Source: Musa acuminata AAA Group
Lineage: Eukaryota; Streptophyta; Magnoliopsida; Zingiberales; Musaceae
Assembly: GCF_036884655.1 (NCBI RefSeq)
Contig: NC_088348.1
Coordinates: 21,517,001-21,581,000 of the forward strand
Length of the DNA stretch: 64,000 nucleotides
Direction of reading: 5' to 3'
Shown here: positions 21,716-32,211 of the stretch, one piece after another
Numbering within the stretch: position 1 is the stretch's first letter
Layout: each line of letters opens with the position of its first letter
Translations under genes and position numbers: made by a program
Notes under the pieces: model-generated
What the model was told of the DNA's origin: nothing
Databases searched by the model: none
The model's input: the letters and a program-made list of their open reading frames with translations, nothing else

Positions 21716-23717
21716 AGCCGGCGAGTCGCAAGTCGGAGATCGAAATGGAGCGACCCGGACTATGAGCCGAGGAGCCGGCGAGTCGCAAGTCGGAGATCGA
21801 ACTGGAGCGACCCGGACTATGAGCCGAGGAGTCAGCGAGTCGCAAGTCGGAGATCGAATTGGAGCGACCCGTGCTATGAGCCGAGGAGCCGGCGAGTCGC
21901 AAGTCGGAGATCGAACTGGAGCGACCCGTGCCATGAGCCGAGGAGCCGGCGAGTCGCAAGTCGGAGATCGAACTGGAGCGACCCGTGCTATGAGCCGAGG
22001 AGTCAGCGAGTCGCAAGTCGGAGATCGAACTGGAGCGACCCGGGCTATGAGCCGAGGAGCCGGCGAGTCGCAAGTCGGAGATCGAACTGGAGCGACCCGG
22101 GCTATGAGCCGAGGAGCCGGCGAGTCGCAAGTCGGAGATCGAACTGGAGCGACCCGTGCTATGAGCCGAGGAGCCGGTGAGTCGCAAGTCGGAGATCGAA
22201 CTAGAGCGACCCGGGCTATGAGCCGAGGAGCCGGCGAGTCGCAAGTCGGAGATCGAACTGGAGCGACCTGTGCTATGAGCCGAGGAGCCGGCGAGTCGCA
22301 AGTCGGAGATCGAACTGGAGCGACCCGGACTATGAGCCGAGGAGTCAGCGAGTCGCAAGTCGGAGATCGAATTGGAGCGACCCGTGCTATGAGCCGAGGA
22401 GCCGGCGAGTCGCAAGTCGGAGATCGAACTGGAGTGACATGTGCTATGAGCCGAGGAGCCGGCAAGTCGCAAGTCGGAGATCGAACTGGAGCGACCCGTG
22501 CTATGAGCCGAGGAGTCAGCGAGTCGCAAGTCGGAGATCGAACTGGAGCGACCCGGGCTATGAGCCGAGGAGCCGACGAGTCGCAAGTCGGAGATCGAAC
22601 TGGAGCGACCCGTGCTATGAGCCGAGGAGCCGGCGAGTCGCAAGTCGGAGATCGAACTGGAGCGACCCGTGCCATGAGCCGAGGAGTCAGCGAGTCGCAA
22701 GTCGGAGATCGAACTGGAGCGACCCGGGCTATGAGCCGAGGAGCCGGCGAGTCGCAAGTCGGAGATCGAACTGGAGCGACCCGGGCTATGAGCCGAGGAG
22801 CCGGCGAGTCGCAAGTCGGAGATCGAACTGGAGCGACCCGTGCTATGAGCCGAGGAGCCGGTGAGTCGCAAGTCGGAGATCGAACTGGAGCGACCCGGGC
22901 TATGAGCCGAGGAGCCGGTGAGTCGCAAGTCGGAGATCGAACTAGAGCGACCCGGGCTATGAGCCGAGGAGCCGGCGAGTCGCAAGTCGGAGATCGAACT
23001 GGAGCGACCTGTGCTATGAGCCGAGGAGCCGGCGAGTCGCAAGTCGGAGATCGAACTGGAGCGACCCGGACTATGAGCCGAGGAGTCAGCGAGTCGCAAG
23101 TCGGAGATCGAATTGGAGCGACCCGTGCTATGAGCCGAGGAGCCGGCGAGTCGCAAGTCGGAGATCGAACTGGAGTGACATGTGCTATGAGCCGAGGAGC
23201 CGGCGAGTCGCAAGTCGGAGATCGAACTGGAGCGACCCGTGCTATGAGCCGAGGAGTCAGCGAGTCGCAAGTCGGAGATCGAACTGGAGCGACCCGGGCT
23301 ATGAGCCGAGGAGCCGACGAGTCGCAAGTCGAAGATCGAACTGGAGCGACCCGGGCTATGAGCCGAGGAGCCGGCGAGTCGCAAGTCGGAGATCGAACTG
23401 GAGCGACCCGTGCTATGAGCCGAGGAGCCGGCGAGTCGCAAGTCGGAGATCGAACTGGAGCGACCCGGGCTATGAGCCGAGGAGCCGGCGAGTCGTAAGT
23501 CGGAGATCGAACTGGAGCGACCCAGACTATGAGCCGAGGAGTCAGCGAGTCGCAAGTCGGAGATCGAATTGGAGCGACCCGTGCTATGAGCCGAGGAGCC
23601 GGCGAGTCGCAAGTCGGAGATCGAACTGGAGCGACCCGTGCTATGAGCCGAGGAGCCGGCGAGTCGCAAGTCGGAGATCGAACTGGAGCGACCCGGGCTA
23701 TGAGCCGAGGAGCCGGC
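21716..23717. repeat. 57-bp minisatellite array (about 35 copies) in element C
   Basis: The unit contains GAGTCGCAAGTCGGAGATCG then AACTGGAGCGACCCG and GCTATGAGCCGAGGAG. Fifty-seven is a multiple of three and the unit has stop-free frames, so very long open frames appear on both strands, including 892 codons on the minus strand and 578 on the plus strand. They repeat a 19-residue peptide and are not supported as genes. Variant units recur at a longer period: GAGTGACATGTG ends at 22440 and 23181, and CTAGAG occurs at 22201 and 22942. Both spacings are 741 bp, or 13 units. Confidence 0.95.
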
Positions 23718-24081
23718 GAGTCGCAGGTCGGAGCCTGAACTGGAACGACTCGGAATGACTGGATCGACGAGTCGCAGGTCGGAACCTGAACTGGAACGAC
23801 TCGGAATGACTGGATCGACGAGTCGCAGGTCGGAACCTGAACTGGAATGACTCGGAATGACTGGATCGACGAGTCGCAGGTCGGAGCTTGAACTGGAACG
23901 ACTCGGAATGACTGGATCGACGAGTCGCAGGTCGGAGCTTGAACTGGAACGACTCGGAATGACTGGATCGACGAGTCGCAGGTCGGAACCTGAACTGGAA
24001 TGACTCGGAATGACTGGATCGACGAGTCGCAGGTCGGAGCCTGAACTGGAACGACTCAGAATGACTCGGAATGACTGGATC
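23718..24081. repeat. 51-bp tandem array in element C, related to the 57-bp unit
   Basis: About seven copies of a 51-bp unit (GAGTCGCAGGTCGGA..., CTGAACTGGAACGACTCGG, AATGACTGGATCGAC). It shares the core GAGTCGCARGTCGGA and GAACTGGARCGACYCGG with the 57-bp unit, so both come from one ancestor. Confidence 0.9.
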
Positions 24082-24240
24082 GTCGAGCCGCAAGTCGGGA
24101 AATGAACTGGAGCGGCTCGGGATATGTTTGAACCGACGAGTCGCAAGTCGGGAACCGAACTGGAGCGACTCGTAATATGACTGAATCGCCGAGCCGCAAG
24201 TCGGGAAATGAACTGGAGCGGCTCGGGATATGAGCCGAGG
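24082..24240. repeat. Diverged third tandem segment in element C
   Basis: Three irregular copies of about 50-55 bp based on GAGYCGCAAGTCGGGAA and GAACTGGAGCGGCTCG, again the same core. Confidence 0.8.
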
Positions 24241-25438
24241 TAGCAGGTTGTGCCGTCAGCCGAAGAGCTGACGCGGGGTGGCCGCGCATGGGGCCGAGGC
24301 AGCAAGCTGCGCTGTCAGCCGAGCAAATGAGGCGGGCTGGCCGAGCATGGGGCCGAAGGGTCGAGGCGCTTGGGGCTGAGCCGCACGCGTGGCCGAGGAG
24401 CCGAGACGCGCGGGCTGGTCGCGCGCGTGGGGCCGTCGCGGGCGTTTTGGCCGCGAGGTCGAGGCAGCGTGCTGGCTGCGCATGGGGCCGAGGCGCGCAG
24501 GTTGCGCCGTCAGCCGAGGGGCTGACGCGGGTTGGCCGCGCGTGGGGCCGAGGCGCGCGGGTTGACCACGCGCGTGAGGCCGAGGGGCCGAGGCGCGTGG
24601 GCTGAGCCGCGCGCGTGGGGCCGAGGTGCCGAGGCGCCGAGGCGCGCAGGCTGGCAGCGCGCGCGGGCTGGCCGCAGCGCGTTGGCTGCGCACGGGGCCG
24701 AGGGGCCGAGACGCGCGGGCTGGTCGCGCGCGTGGGGCCGAGTGGTCCAGGCAGCGTGTTGGCTGTGCCGCGCGCGTGGCCGAGGAGCCGAGACGCGCGG
24801 GCTGGTCGCGCGCGTGGGGCCGTCGCGGGTGTTTTGGCCGCGAGGTCGAGGCAGCGTGCTGGCTGCGCATGGGGCCGAGGCGCGCGGGTTGCGCCGTCAG
24901 CCGAGGGGCTGACGCGGGTTGGCCGCGCGTGGGGCCGAGGTGCCGAGGCACCGAGGCGCGTAGGCTGGCAGCGCGCGTGAGGCCGAGGCGCGCGGGCTGG
25001 CCGCAGCGCGTTGGCTGCGCACGGGGCCGAGGGGCCAAGACGCGCGGGCTGGTCGCGCGCGTGGGGCCGTCGCGGGCGTTTTGGCCGCGAGGTCGAGGCA
25101 GCGTGCTGGCTGCGCATGGGGCCGAGGCGCGCGGGTTGCGCCGTGCATGAGGCCGAGTGGCCGAGTGGCCGAGTGGCCAAGGGAGCGAGGCTGCTTGCTG
25201 GCTGCGCACGAGGCCGAGTGGCCGAGGCAGCGAGGCTGCTTGCTGGCTGTGCACGAGGCCGAGGAGCCGAGGCAGCGAGGCAGCAAGGCAGCGAGGCTGC
25301 ACCGTCAGCCGAGCGGCTGACGCGGGCTGGCCACGCACGGAGCCGAGGAGCCGAGACCAGCCCCAGAAGTCGCTGCTGCTGGTGCAGGTCGGCTGCAGTG
25401 GAGCAACCAGGGAGAAGGCTTATGTACCGTTATTCCGG
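24241..25438. repeat. GC-rich complex repeats in element C
   Basis: Very GC-rich. The motif GGGGCCGAGG recurs throughout, and a larger block (GTTTTGGCCGCGAGGTCGAG, then GCAGCGTGCTGGCTGCGC) occurs three times, with GTTTTGG at about 24444, 24831 and 25078. Long open frames in several registers are Ala/Arg/Gly/Pro-rich compositional artefacts. No domain seen. Confidence 0.85.
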
Positions 25439-25456
25439 GCCCTCCTTCTAGCGCCA
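25439..25456 (-). other. Element C candidate primer-binding site
   Basis: On the minus strand TGGCGCTAGAAGGAGGGC begins three bases inside the right LTR. TGGCGC-type sites are common in gypsy elements of the Tat/Athila branch, but I cannot assign the tRNA with certainty. Confidence 0.55.
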
Positions 25457-25459
25457 TTC

Positions 25460-26035
25460 TGATGCGGTCTGCACCTGTTTAAGCCGTGGCGTCGGGGTCG
25501 TCGCGGCTTGGTTCGGGTCCGGAAGGCGGTGATCTCCGTGGGGGCGTTCCTCGGGGTCTCCCGGCGGTCGAGCACGGTGGTTCGGGTCGGTAGGTCGGGT
25601 CGGTAGTTCGGGTCGGTGGGTCGGGTCAGTAGTTCAGGTCGGTGGGTCGGGTCGGGAGGAAGCTCCGTCGCAGCGCCTGGAAGAGTCGAACCCGTTTGGC
25701 ACCTGCACAAAGGTCGGGCCGGGAGCCAGGCCCGACCCCTCCGACGGCCAAGTTAGCGATGTGGAGGGGGTTTAGGAGGAGGAAAAGCCTCCGTGTGTTG
25801 AGTGTGTCCCCCCCCCCCCCCATTCCTCTTAGCATGCGAGGGTATTTATAGGGGAGGTTTGATGTTACCTGACGTAGCTGTCTGCAGGGCAGGACTGTAC
25901 CTTTGGTGGCGTCTGACATTGCCACTGGGGCTGCGTGGGAGGCCGAGCTGCTGCAGGGTATGGCGAGCCTCGGGCAATGTGTCACTCAGGGGGATACTGT
26001 CATGGCGTGTCACATCACCATTTTTGCCCCTATCA
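25460..26035 (-). repeat. Element C 5' LTR (right copy)
   Basis: 576 bp, about eleven substitutions plus a shorter C-run relative to the left copy. It carries TATAAATA on the minus strand at 25843-25850. Confidence 0.95.
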
Positions 26036-26169
26036 GAGCCCTTATTGATTGTCTAATCGAATATTCAAGTTTCGATTCGTGTTGATTCTATTCCTATTTA
26101 TCATCATCCTACCGACCATGAATTTTGTAAATTGTCAAACTATTCCCGGTGAAGTTATTGCTAATCACA

Positions 26170-26480
26170 ATTTGATCTAACTGACCTTGCCGCCGTCGTC
26201 CACTCCCTCACGACATGATCGCTGAGATGGATGTTCGTCAAACTCTCCATGAGTCGGAAGCCATCGGCGGCGATGGTAGTGGCATAGAGATGTAGCTCAT
26301 GAATACATTTCGGGATGTGCAATTTGAACAACGATGGGCTGATCTCGGCGGAGGTGCGCCACCAGCCTGGAGGAGAAGTTCTCTGTCGTTGCGTTGGCTG
26401 CATGCACATGGATGATCAGGTCCGTCGGCTTCGAGGAGTTCGAGACGATGATGATTGGTGCTGGCTATATCGGAGCGGGA
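26170..26480 (+). pseudogene. Decayed calmodulin-like gene copy
   Basis: The DNA aligns with the intact calmodulin-like gene at 29924-30442. GACATGATCGC.GAGATGGATG matches the start of EF-hand 2, CTGAACAACGATGGG / TTGAACAACGATGGG matches the EF-hand 3 loop, and GTC.GCTTCGAGGAGTTC..GATGATGATG matches EF-hand 4 in the same order and strand. The first EF-hand region is unrecognisable, a segment between hands 2 and 3 is scrambled, and several stops and frame changes occur. There is no open calcium-binding protein left. It lies directly right of element C and is the coding half of the torn duplicate whose upstream half is at about 4170-4575. Confidence 0.8.
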
Positions 26481-26904
26481 GGAAGCCTGTCGCAACATAA
26501 GAACAGTCCGCTAAGATTAGAATCTCTACCTGATCACTACTTTTTTGAAGCATTATGTAATAATTTCTCAAAGAAAGTCGTTGCCATACTATTTTTCTTC
26601 TTATTATGCAGTATTAACTGTTTGATGATTTGCAAAACTATGGTTGCGCGACTCATAAAAAATGTTCCCTGTTGCTCTGTGTATGGTTATGAATTGTATG
26701 AAGTTTTTATTTGGGACTTCTTTCGTAAAACATTGCTGCGGAAAACATGAAAGGGTATTCCGATTCAATTAGAAATCTACATAAGTATGTCTAATGTAAA
26801 AATAATGGAAATAAAGTTAGGAAAGTAACTTTTAAATATGTTGTTGTTGATCTAACTAGCTAATCCTCTTTTTATGCAGGTTTGTTTTTAAAGAAACTTC
26901 GTTT
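26481..26904. other. AT-rich spacer
   Basis: No gene seen; only short chance frames. Confidence 0.5.
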
Positions 26905-28135
26905 ATTCCAATGTTATTGGCTTTACCGATGGAAAATAAAACACGTGATAGCATGTGTATGAATGATACAAAAATAATGAGCAAAAAGATAATATCAATT
27001 GTGATGGCAAACGATGGCACCATCGATGGTCGGGTGGTCGACAACAACAATAGTGATCGGCCTTGTCGATATCAATCCGAACATCAACGACAAAGAGGAA
27101 AATGCAAAGCGGTGAGACATTTGTGTCGATGCTGGAGGAGGAAGAAAAGGGAGGTAAGGCATCTACATCGATGTCGTACTGTTGTGCCTCCTCTTCCTCT
27201 ACCAGAGCCACTCTGCATCTGTATCGACATCGAAGGAGGAAGAGGAGGCAGGTGAGAACTACGTCATTGACGACGATGAGAGAGGAGGAGGAGGAGGAGG
27301 AGGAGGAGGAGGCTAGTGAGGTAGAGAGGATACGACCGATCGATATTGAAACCCTAGCCAAAATGATGATTCCCAATCTTAAGGCTAACCGTAATATGGT
27401 GATCCATCGTTTCTTCATCGTCTCGCTCATAGTATCCATTGTTACCATCTTTTTGACACTCTACCCCACCACAACGGCACCAAAGGTAAGCGGGAAGGAG
27501 GATGAGGGTTTGTTGTCTCTCCCGTCATTGGATCTATACTCTTCAAGTTTCCATTTTGTGCAGCAATCAGTCCTTGTCATGCAATCGGATCTCCTCTAGT
27601 TGCAGATGAAGTTGATCCAGAAGTAGGTCAATGACTATACTGCTGTGGCCGGGGCATACATGTCGTTCGCACATTGACTAAAGCTCAAGAGCTTGAAGCA
27701 AGTGTGCATCTTTGTCAAGCTCGCTCACAACCTCTCCCTTCTTCTTGTTGCCCATTATCTCTTCCTCGAATTCGTTATGCAACTAGATGAAATGACCATC
27801 CTAGGATTGACATATGGCACCGAGGTAGATGCAAAGCAACGTCAAAGGAGGAAGATAAGGCAAAGTAGTGCAGCGTCGTTGTAGATGTCTCATCTCCCTC
27901 CTCCTCCGATGCTAATGCAGATGCCTCATCACTTTACCTCTTCTTCTTTGTCATCGATATTCAGATCAATATAGATAAGGCCAATCACTGTACCATTAAT
28001 CACCACCACAACATTCACTCATAGTGCCACCGTCCCTTACCATCATTGAGATTATTTTTTTGCCTTTCTTTTTTTTGTGTCATTTATATATGTACTGTCA
28101 TGTGCTATATCTTCTATTGATAAAGCCAATAGTGT
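26905..28135. mobile_element. Long-inverted-repeat DNA element, Pack-MULE-like
   Basis: The left arm (about 26905-27235) and the reverse complement of 27815-28135 align over about 300 bp. Paired landmarks include TATTGGCTTTA near both outer ends, AGTGATCGGCCTTGTC / AGTGATTGGCCTTATC, and GAGGCATCTACATCG / GAGACATCTACAACG. The arms are diverged, perhaps 70-75% alike by eye. No transposase is visible. The core (27236-27815) has a gene-like frame. Long inverted arms around captured gene sequence is the form of a Pack-MULE. I could not identify a clear 9-bp target duplication, so the superfamily is inference. Confidence 0.6.
27330..27884 (+). pseudogene. Captured host gene fragment inside the inverted-repeat element
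   Basis: One plus-strand frame can be followed through three in-frame stops (TAG 27597-27599, then TAG near 27624 and TGA near 27675). It encodes a hydrophobic segment (RFFIVSLIVSIVTIFLTLYP) like a single membrane span. A helical region follows with QMKLIQK, VNDYTAVAGAYMSFAH and LKLKSLKQVCIFVKLAHNLS. The continuity of plausible protein across stops argues for a captured, decaying exon rather than chance. I do not recognise the parent gene. Confidence 0.45.
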
Positions 28136-28904
28136 TAAGATAAATGAGGTTAAATATTTTACTTTTATAACTATAGATATCTCAATGTAAAATTTTGAAA
28201 TATAAAGATCCAGACACTAAAGAAGTCTAACTACAAATGGATAATATATAATTAGCTCATATTGTTTAAATCTAAATCTTGTCGGTGCACTACTAAAGCA
28301 TAGAGAAAGAAATAATATTAAAAATAGAATGACAATCATTTTGGAGAAATATAGAAAGTAGAACTCTCAAAACAATAATATTAAAAACAGAATGACAATA
28401 ATTCATATATAGAAAGTAGAACTATGGTACTTTCCACTTAAGCTTAAAATTAATAGTAATTAAGAAATCATTTAAGATTGTTGCCTCAGGCTTTCTTTAA
28501 TAGAGAGGATATACAAATGATTTAAATATTTAGTTAAGGAAATATATAAAGAAAGTTACGAGTTATGAAAATTAATGATCATAATAGAAGGTTAAATGGA
28601 TAACAATAAATCGTTTGGTTGGCTAAATAATACAAGAGTGAACGCTAATGCAAATATAAAGTAGGGACAAAACTCTCAATCTGTCATTGTGATAATGACC
28701 ATTGCAAGAAAAAACGATAAAATGCAATTTTCAGACATCTATGGCAAGGGCTCCGTGATATAGTGAGTGATATGATAAAGCTCATATGGTAACTATTATA
28801 CTATGTATGATATCAATTTTGTGTATGATTGAAAGAAGGTAGCTTCACATTGCATAGTTCATATGGTAACTATTATACTGAGTATAAATATGTTAATACA
28901 CTTT
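28136..28904. other. AT-rich intergenic DNA
   Basis: No gene seen. A short motif (CATATGGTAACTATTATACT) occurs twice, at about 28784 and 28861. Confidence 0.5.
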
Positions 28905-29206
28905 AGCCTCCTATATAATATAAGCACCGAGTAACTATTTTCAATATTTTTTATTTTTTAAATTTTATTTTAAACTTTTTTTTAGTTTTGTTGAATTATT
29001 AGTATTATTTTTATGGAAACTAAGAAAATTTATTATTATTATTATTATGGTTGTTGTTGTTGTTATTGTTATTATAATTATTAAGGTGAATTCTCGAAAA
29101 AAAAGTTTATCTTTAAAAAAATAACACTGATCATTATCATTATTATCATCATCATCATCATCATCTTCTTCTTCTTCTTCTTCTTCTTCTTCTTCTTCTT
29201 CTTCTT

Positions 29207-29237
<31 letters not shown>

Positions 29238-29490
29238 AGAACATATAAAAATTTAATAGTTGCATCACATTTCAATTAAATAAAATTTTAAGGCTTACCA
29301 TTTTTCCTTTTTTTAAAAAAAATACCTCTGGCCTTTAATAGTAAGGACTGTATTTATGGAATGCTTGATTCCAAGCCAATTAACAAATTCATATCCCTAA
29401 AACTTTTCTACTTTCACTATTTTCCTATCCCACTAAACCTGTACTGGTCCACCGGCAAATAATTCATTGCATTCTTGTAGAATCACCCTA
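28905..29490 (+). repeat. Upstream region of calmodulin-like gene, duplicated at 4170-4575
   Basis: Non-coding, AT-rich, colinear with 4170-4575. It has gained an ATT/TTC trinucleotide expansion at about 29026-29236 that the other copy lacks. Confidence 0.75.
29139..29236. repeat. (TCA)n(TTC)n trinucleotide microsatellite
   Basis: About nine TCA units pass into about 24 TTC units. The minus-strand reading gives a poly-Lys/poly-Met frame that is not a gene. Confidence 0.95.
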
Positions 29491-29539
29491 TGCTTGCTAT
29501 TTACTGTTCATTCGCATGGTATCATCATGTACGCAACAG

Positions 29540-29658
<119 letters not shown>

Positions 29659-29923
29659 TATGAAAGGAATATTCCGATGGTATAATTGATTCTGTATATT
29701 TTACTTCTTTCCTCAAAGATTTCAAGCAAAAATATACTGTACATTTAATTAATTTATTTTCCTATATATATAATATAATATAATATAATATAATATATAT
29801 AGTAGTAAATATTATCAAATTCCATGAATATGGACGCAATGTGACAGCGACTCCCTCATGATCTTCTTTCCTCCTCTTGAAACGAAGCCTACGACACGCT
29901 CGCTACATTTCTCTCTCACTCTA

Positions 29924-30442
29924 ATGGCGAAACCACAGAAACCGTCATCCTCTCGTTCGCACTCGCGGTCGTCCTCCTTCAGCTTCCTCCGGATGGAAGA
30001 GTTGGAGAAAATCTTCGCTCGTTTCGATGTAGATGGCGATGGCAGGATCTCCACCGCCGACCTGTCCGGCTTCATCCGTGCCCTCGGATCAGACGCCTCA
30101 CCCGACGAGATCCGCGACATGATCGCCGAGATGGATGCCGACCGCGATGGCTTCGTCGATCTCCAAGAGTTCGCTGCAGTCTGCCATGGCGGGGGCGGTG
30201 GTGTCACAGAGGAGGAGCTCAAGGATGCGTTCTCGGTGTACGATCTGAACAACGATGGGCGGATCACGGCGAAGGAGCTCCACCAGGTGTTGAACGGCTT
30301 AGGGGAGAAGTGCACCATGAAGGAGTGCATACAGATGATCGGAGCCGTCGACTCGGACGGCGATGGATGCGTCAGCTTCGAGGAGTTCAAAATGATGATG
30401 ACCGGCAGTGCTCAGACAACGCGACTGCAAGCCAAGAAATAA
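29924..30442 (+). CDS. Calmodulin-like calcium sensor (CML), four EF-hands
   Basis: Intronless frame of 172 codons ending TAA. The start chosen is the ATG at 29924 (MAKPQKPSSSRSHSRS); an upstream in-frame ATG at 29858 would only add a leader-like stretch. After a Ser-rich, basic N-terminal tail of about 22 residues come four EF-hand loops: DVDGDGRISTAD, DADRDGFVDLQE, DLNNDGRITAKE and DSDGDGCVSFEE. Each keeps acidic positions 1, 3, 5 and 12, so all four can be expected to bind calcium. Plant CMLs of 150-190 residues relay cytosolic calcium signals to target proteins. The partner cannot be told from sequence. The C-terminus (TGSAQTTRLQAKK) has no prenylation CaaX box. A decayed paralogue lies 3.5 kb upstream at 26170-26480. 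Confidence 0.92.
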   Translation: MAKPQKPSSSRSHSRSSSFSFLRMEELEKIFARFDVDGDGRISTADLSGFIRALGSDASPDEIRDMIAEMDADRDGFVDLQEFAAVCHGGGGGVTEEELKDAFSVYDLNNDGRITAKELHQVLNGLGEKCTMKECIQMIGAVDSDGDGCVSFEEFKMMMTGSAQTTRLQAKK

Positions 30443-30517
30443 GGGTACAACAAATGTGATTAATTATCACGAATGTTTTCGATGTTTATTATGATAAATT
30501 ATTAGCTAGCTTTTTTA

Positions 30518-30556
<39 letters not shown>

Positions 30557-30569
30557 GTCTCCAATATTC

Positions 30570-30603
<34 letters not shown>

Positions 30604-32211
30604 ATTCCACGAAACTTGAAATTATCACCACACTTTATATTATAATATATATAAATAGCCCTTGATGGATAGAAATGCCTTGTAAGAAATAAATATTAAA
30701 AATAAATATCAAATAATATAATATGCTGGTCAAATATCATATATATAATCAGTCACAATGTTGTGGCTCAAAAGGGACTCGACTCGAAGATATAACCAAT
30801 GACTGCAATCTCAATCAAAGTGTTAAAAAAGAATTCATCGTAATCTAAAATAGTTTTCCGGGAATATCTCCAAAGGAGGGACCAACTTGACACCCCTAAT
30901 GCCATTTAGATATGATAGAAAAGTGAGTTTTCCAATTAATTAATGAGATCATTTGACAGTCACCATCATACAGAAAGTAAATTGGAATGATGGTTGTAGA
31001 AAAATATAATAATTACTATACTTCCAAATTAGCTAAAGAGAGTAACAATAACATCTCTAACCAACTTTGTTTGGTCAAGATTCCAATACGTGGAAATGAA
31101 AGAAGATACGAGGAGAGTACGAGAAAAGATTACAAACATGACACAGAGATTGATAGAAGATTGATTTATTAAACAAGTTTAAAAAGAAAAAAGAACAATG
31201 GATAGAGAAATTAAAAACAAAAAAAAAAACTCAAAACGAAAATCAAAGGAAAAAAAAAAGAGAATAAAGTTTTGTTTATAATTTACCAAGTTCTTGATGA
31301 TATAATAATCATCAAAAGATGTTTTAGAAACACTTCAATGCTTCCATTCTAAATTTGAAACAAATTCCTCTTCTGTTTCGATTGAGGAAAGTCGATGAAA
31401 CACATAATTGTTGAATGGGTCAACAACATGAGATCTCTCTCTGTAAGGGCTGATGAGTTTCAACGGATGTTACAATATAAGATCCAAGGATGTCGTTGAA
31501 TGATGAGATCTGTGATGATCGTCGAAGAACGTCCATCAACCGTGAAGAAACGATCGAGTCAGCACAAGTATCCAGGAGACGTGTGCTGACGCGAATCCCC
31601 TTCTTACGTCCTGTCCCCCACAAGAGGATAAGGAGAGACCGGCAAAACCGCTACAGAAGCCATGACGAGTAGTATCATTATTGCTGCAGCTCATGTTTCA
31701 ACCACTGCTAATCTTCGATCCACCATCATACCGTTTCGCCGTGGAGACCGTTTTCTTGTCCCTTCCTCTTGTCGGTACCATCTTGCTCTCCGCCTCTCCG
31801 CTCTCCGCTCTCCGCTCTCGATCTCACGTAACCTGCACAAATAGCTCAATGCTTGGACTTACCAAAGACGCGTGGTAAAGGTCCTGCAACTTCCACGCAG
31901 TCACGCTACGCGCTGACAAGCCTGACACACTTCCCATAGACATCACTCTGCTGCCGCTGCTGCAGCATTCACTGCTTTCTCTTTCTTTGCTGTGACCATG
32001 ATGGAGACCACTCCAGAGCCTACGAGACAACCCACATCGGAATATGATACGGCTTCCTCGGCATCCAAAGATGTTGCACTGCATCCATCAAATCGTATGG
32101 AGAGGATGATGACAACGTCCGTTGAGTAGGACACAACATTTGGAATCCAGGTTTTCATTTTATATATGTACCACGATCATCTATTATTTATTACTCATCA
32201 TCCGACGGCTA
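30443..32211. other. Intergenic DNA with microsatellites
   Basis: It holds a (TATC)n tract at 30519-30556 and a (TA)n tract at 30572-30602, otherwise AT-rich DNA. A less AT-rich stretch at about 31400-32160 has short frames on both strands without recognisable motifs. It is likely the 3' flank of the pseudokinase gene or an unrecognised remnant. Confidence 0.5.

Larger units (their letters stand above)
20963..26035 (-). mobile_element. Element C: non-autonomous LTR retrotransposon with minisatellite body
   Basis: 5,073 bp, flanked by a perfect 5-bp duplication GAGCC (20958-20962 and 26036-26040). The terminal direct repeats are 581 and 576 bp with about 2% differences. Three things put it on the minus strand: a TATAAATA box in each LTR on that strand, a candidate primer-binding site TGGCGCTAGAAGGAGG next to the right LTR, and a G-run next to the left LTR in polypurine position. 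No gag or pol motif can be read in the 3.9 kb between the LTRs, which is almost entirely tandem repeats. The primer-binding site style and the repeats near the 3' LTR suggest an origin from a Ty3/gypsy Tat/Ogre-like parent. That origin is inference. Confidence 0.85.

Noticed and set aside
21716..24081. CRISPR-like regular array
   Set aside because: Units are contiguous 57- or 51-bp repeats with no unique spacers, inside LTRs, in a plant genome.
21627..25338. Large open frames of 892, 578, 374 and 360 codons as genes
   Set aside because: They are repeat translations in several overlapping frames on both strands, explained by repeat period and GC content, with no domains.
27063..27329. N-terminal part of the 178-codon plus-strand frame as a gene start
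   Set aside because: This portion lies in the inverted-repeat arm and a GAG-rich simple repeat; only the later part looks like captured coding sequence.
29081..29275. Poly-Lys/poly-Met protein
   Set aside because: Translation of a TTC/TCA microsatellite.
31420..32158. Short frames in the less AT-rich stretch before the pseudokinase
   Set aside because: Frames on both strands are under 90 codons, with no motif, splice signals or conservation evidence.
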